Below, piece by piece: positions 62,192 through 64,000 of a DNA stretch of 64,000 bases. The position numbers and the translations under genes were made by a program. The notes beneath the pieces are model-generated. The model was not told where the DNA came from, ran no database searches, and saw only the letters and a list, made by a program, of their open reading frames with translations. The stretch spans positions 414,801 to 478,800 of the forward strand of contig NZ_JABBFW010000002.1 of NCBI RefSeq assembly GCF_012927045.1, read 5' to 3'. Source of the DNA: Azohydromonas caseinilytica (GTDB taxonomy: Bacteria > Pseudomonadota > Gammaproteobacteria > Burkholderiales > Burkholderiaceae_C). Numbering within the stretch: the stretch's first letter is position 1; the number at the start of each line of letters is the position of its first letter.

Positions 62192-64000
62192 ATGAGCCGA
62201 GGCGCCAAGCCGCGCGCCAGCCTGTGGGGCTCCTTGCTGCTGCTGACGGTGTTCACCGTCGTGCTGACCGTGCTGGGCATCCGGGCGCTGTACCGGCAAG
62301 ACGAGCAGCGGGAGGCCGCGCGGCTGGAGGCGGTGGCCGAGCTGCGCGCCAACCAGGTGGCCGGCTGGCTGGAGGGGATGCACCGCGCCGCGCGCTTCTT
62401 GGGCACCAGCCAGCCGCTGGCCAACCTGTTTCGCCAGTGGCGCGACGAGGGCAGCGACAGCGCCTGGGCCGTGCTGCAGGAGCGGTTGCAGGGCTACCGG
62501 GCGGTCATCAATGCGCGCGAGGTGCTGGTCATGGACGCCCAGGGCCGGGTGCTGCAGCAGGACGGGCCGGCCGATGCCTCGCCCGCGCCCGAGCTGCAGA
62601 CGGCCATCGCGCGGGCGCTGTCCACCGGCGAGGTGCAGCACAGCGGCCTCTACGAGCAGCCCGGGCTGCCGCTGCCGCTGAGGCTGGACGTGGTGGCGCC
62701 CCTGGTCCACAGCGGCACGCCGGCGCGGGCGCTGCTGGTGTTCCGCGTGGACCCGCACACCGAGCTCTATCCCCTGCTGCGCCGCTGGCCCGTGCCCAGC
62801 GAGACGGCCGAGACCGTGCTGTGGCGCCGGGACGGCGAGCAGGCCCTGGCCCTGACCCCGCTGCGCAGCGACCCGCAGGCTCCGCTGCGGCTGCGCCGGC
62901 CGCTGGACCTGCAGGACTGGGTGCTGGGGCGCGTGATGGGCCAGCCCGACTCGCCCAGCGCCGTGACGGACCGGATGGATTTCCTCGGCGTGCCGGTGCT
63001 GGCCGCCTGGCGCGCGGTGCCGGACACGGACTGGGTGCTGGTGGCCAAGATGGACCGCGGCGAAGCCCTGGCCGCCACGCAGCGCCTGGCCGCCAGCATC
63101 GGCGCCGCGGCCGCCGCGCTGCTGGCCGCTGCCGCCACGGCGCTGTACCTGCAGCGCCAGCGCCGCACGCTGGAGGAATCGCGGCGCCTGGCCGCGGCGC
63201 AGCAGGAGCGGCTGCGCGCGCTCACCCTGCTGGAAGCGATTTCCGAGAACTCCACCGACGCCATCTTCGTGAAGGACCTGCAGGGCCGTTACCTGCTGTG
63301 CAACCGCGCAACGGCGCAGGCGCTGGGCCGCAGCGTTGATGAGGTGCGCGGAAGGGACGACCGGGAGCTGATGTCGGCCGAGGACGCCGCCCATGTGCGC
63401 GCCAGCGACGAACGGGCCCTGGTGGAAGACACCGTCGCCACCCGCCTGGAGCACATCCATACGGTGCGGGGGGCGCGGACTTACCTCACCACCAAGGGGC
63501 CGCTGCGCGACGGTCAGGACCGTGTGATCGGGCTGTTCAGCATCGCGCGCGACATCACGGAGATGGATGCCGCGCAGGACCGGCTGCGGCGGCTGTCGCT
63601 GGCGGTGGAGCAGAGCCCCAACGGCGTCGTCATCACCGACCGCCAGGGGCTCATCCACTATGCCAATGCCGCCTGGGCCGACTTCGTGGGCGAGCCGGTG
63701 CAGGCCTTCCCGGGCCGCAGCCTGCGCGAGGCCGGGCTGGGCCAGGCCAAGGTGGGTGCCCTGTGGGCGGCGCTGGACGCCGCCTTGCCCTGGACGGGCG
63801 AGCTGCGCCTGGGCGGCCGCCAGGGCGAGCCGCGCGACCTGCTCGTGCGCCTGGCTCCCATCCAGCATCCCGAGGGGCGCGAGCAGGAGCTGCTGCTGGT
63901 GTTCGAGGACGTGACGGCGCTGCGCTGCCAGGCCGCCGAGCTGGCGCAGCACCGCGACCTGCTGGAGCAGCGCGTGGCCGAGCGCACGCGCCAGCTGGAG
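62192..64000 (+). CDS. Membrane PAS-domain sensor protein, 3'-truncated by the window edge
   Basis: The frame opens at ATG 62192 (GGAGGG six bases upstream) and runs 603 codons to the window end. A first membrane helix (ASLWGSLLLLTVFTVVLTVLGI) and a second (AASIGAAAAALLAAAATALYL, near residue 312) flank a periplasmic sensor domain of about 270 residues. Two PAS domains follow: one with DAIFVKDLQGRYLLCNRATAQALG and GLFSIARDITE, the other with GVVITDRQGLIHYANAAWADF. The sequence then enters a coiled linker LEQRVAERTRQLE, which in this architecture leads to a histidine kinase or a GGDEF domain. Output and ligand cannot be judged here. Confidence 0.9.
   Translation, partial: MSRGAKPRASLWGSLLLLTVFTVVLTVLGIRALYRQDEQREAARLEAVAELRANQVAGWLEGMHRAARFLGTSQPLANLFRQWRDEGSDSAWAVLQERLQGYRAVINAREVLVMDAQGRVLQQDGPADASPAPELQTAIARALSTGEVQHSGLYEQPGLPLPLRLDVVAPLVHSGTPARALLVFRVDPHTELYPLLRRWPVPSETAETVLWRRDGEQALALTPLRSDPQAPLRLRRPLDLQDWVLGRVMGQPDSPSAVTDRMDFLGVPVLAAWRAVPDTDWVLVAKMDRGEALAATQRLAASIGAAAAALLAAAATALYLQRQRRTLEESRRLAAAQQERLRALTLLEAISENSTDAIFVKDLQGRYLLCNRATAQALGRSVDEVRGRDDRELMSAEDAAHVRASDERALVEDTVATRLEHIHTVRGARTYLTTKGPLRDGQDRVIGLFSIARDITEMDAAQDRLRRLSLAVEQSPNGVVITDRQGLIHYANAAWADFVGEPVQAFPGRSLREAGLGQAKVGALWAALDAALPWTGELRLGGRQGEPRDLLVRLAPIQHPEGREQELLLVFEDVTALRCQAAELAQHRDLLEQRVAERTRQLE

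Overview
The window is GC-rich, densely coded chromosome from a Burkholderiales betaproteobacterium, most like the Comamonadaceae. Pointers are the Omp32-like porin, the short H-NS protein with a KYRN/GESWTGRG/QPKWL DNA-binding tail, the argA-yggX pair, the edd-eda pair with GTAAC-N3-GTTAC operators, a 3-hydroxybutyrate dehydrogenase, and dispersed CGTCATTCCCGC and CCTGAGCCTGTCGAAG inverted repeats. About 50 protein genes, one ordinary tRNA gene and one very unusual tRNA-like RNA gene can be supported.

Layout. 1-17 kb is housekeeping: porin end, hemH, a cyclase-FHA signalling protein, rpoD, dnaG, an H-NS-family gene, a Fur-box-preceded iron-binding protein, yggX, argA, hrpA, psd and a membrane protein. 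17.2-23.4 kb is a nitrite assimilation unit: a near-consensus sigma-54 promoter, a long leader, nirB, nirD, a formate/nitrite channel gene, then a PP2C-kinase fusion gene whose ribosome-binding site lies inside the terminator hairpin of the unit. 23.4-41.3 kb holds a sensor-kinase-like protein with Gln in place of the phospho-accepting His, serB, mfd, ispD-ispF, ompR-envZ, a SIMPL-domain protein, 3-hydroxybutyrate dehydrogenase, a hydrolase coupled to relA, tRNA-Val(GAC), a lytic transglycosylase and ubiD. 41.5-54.4 kb holds a YdcF protein, a large DUF748 protein, a PQQ/sorbosone-dehydrogenase-like protein, msrA, pdxH, a MobA-like transferase, chaC, the Entner-Doudoroff pair edd-eda, gloA and an SDR enzyme.

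54.8-58.5 kb is an AT-richer accessory island between the SDR gene and an MBL-fold hydrolase gene. On the minus strand it carries a small ORF, a protein with a HEPN-type R-N-x3-H RNase motif, and, starting two bases after that gene's stop codon, a 125-nt RNA. This RNA has a perfect tRNA acceptor stem, D-arm, T-arm and encoded CCA, but no recognisable anticodon arm: two hairpins (7 bp with a GAAA loop, and 15 bp) stand in its place. On the plus strand it carries a SIR2-family NADase-like gene. The combination looks like a defence or toxin-antitoxin module built around a tRNA mimic and is the outstanding feature of the window.

58.5 kb to the end returns to ordinary chromosome: the MBL hydrolase, a tonB-exbB-exbD-exbD energy-transducing operon, and the first 603 codons of a membrane PAS sensor protein that runs off the window.
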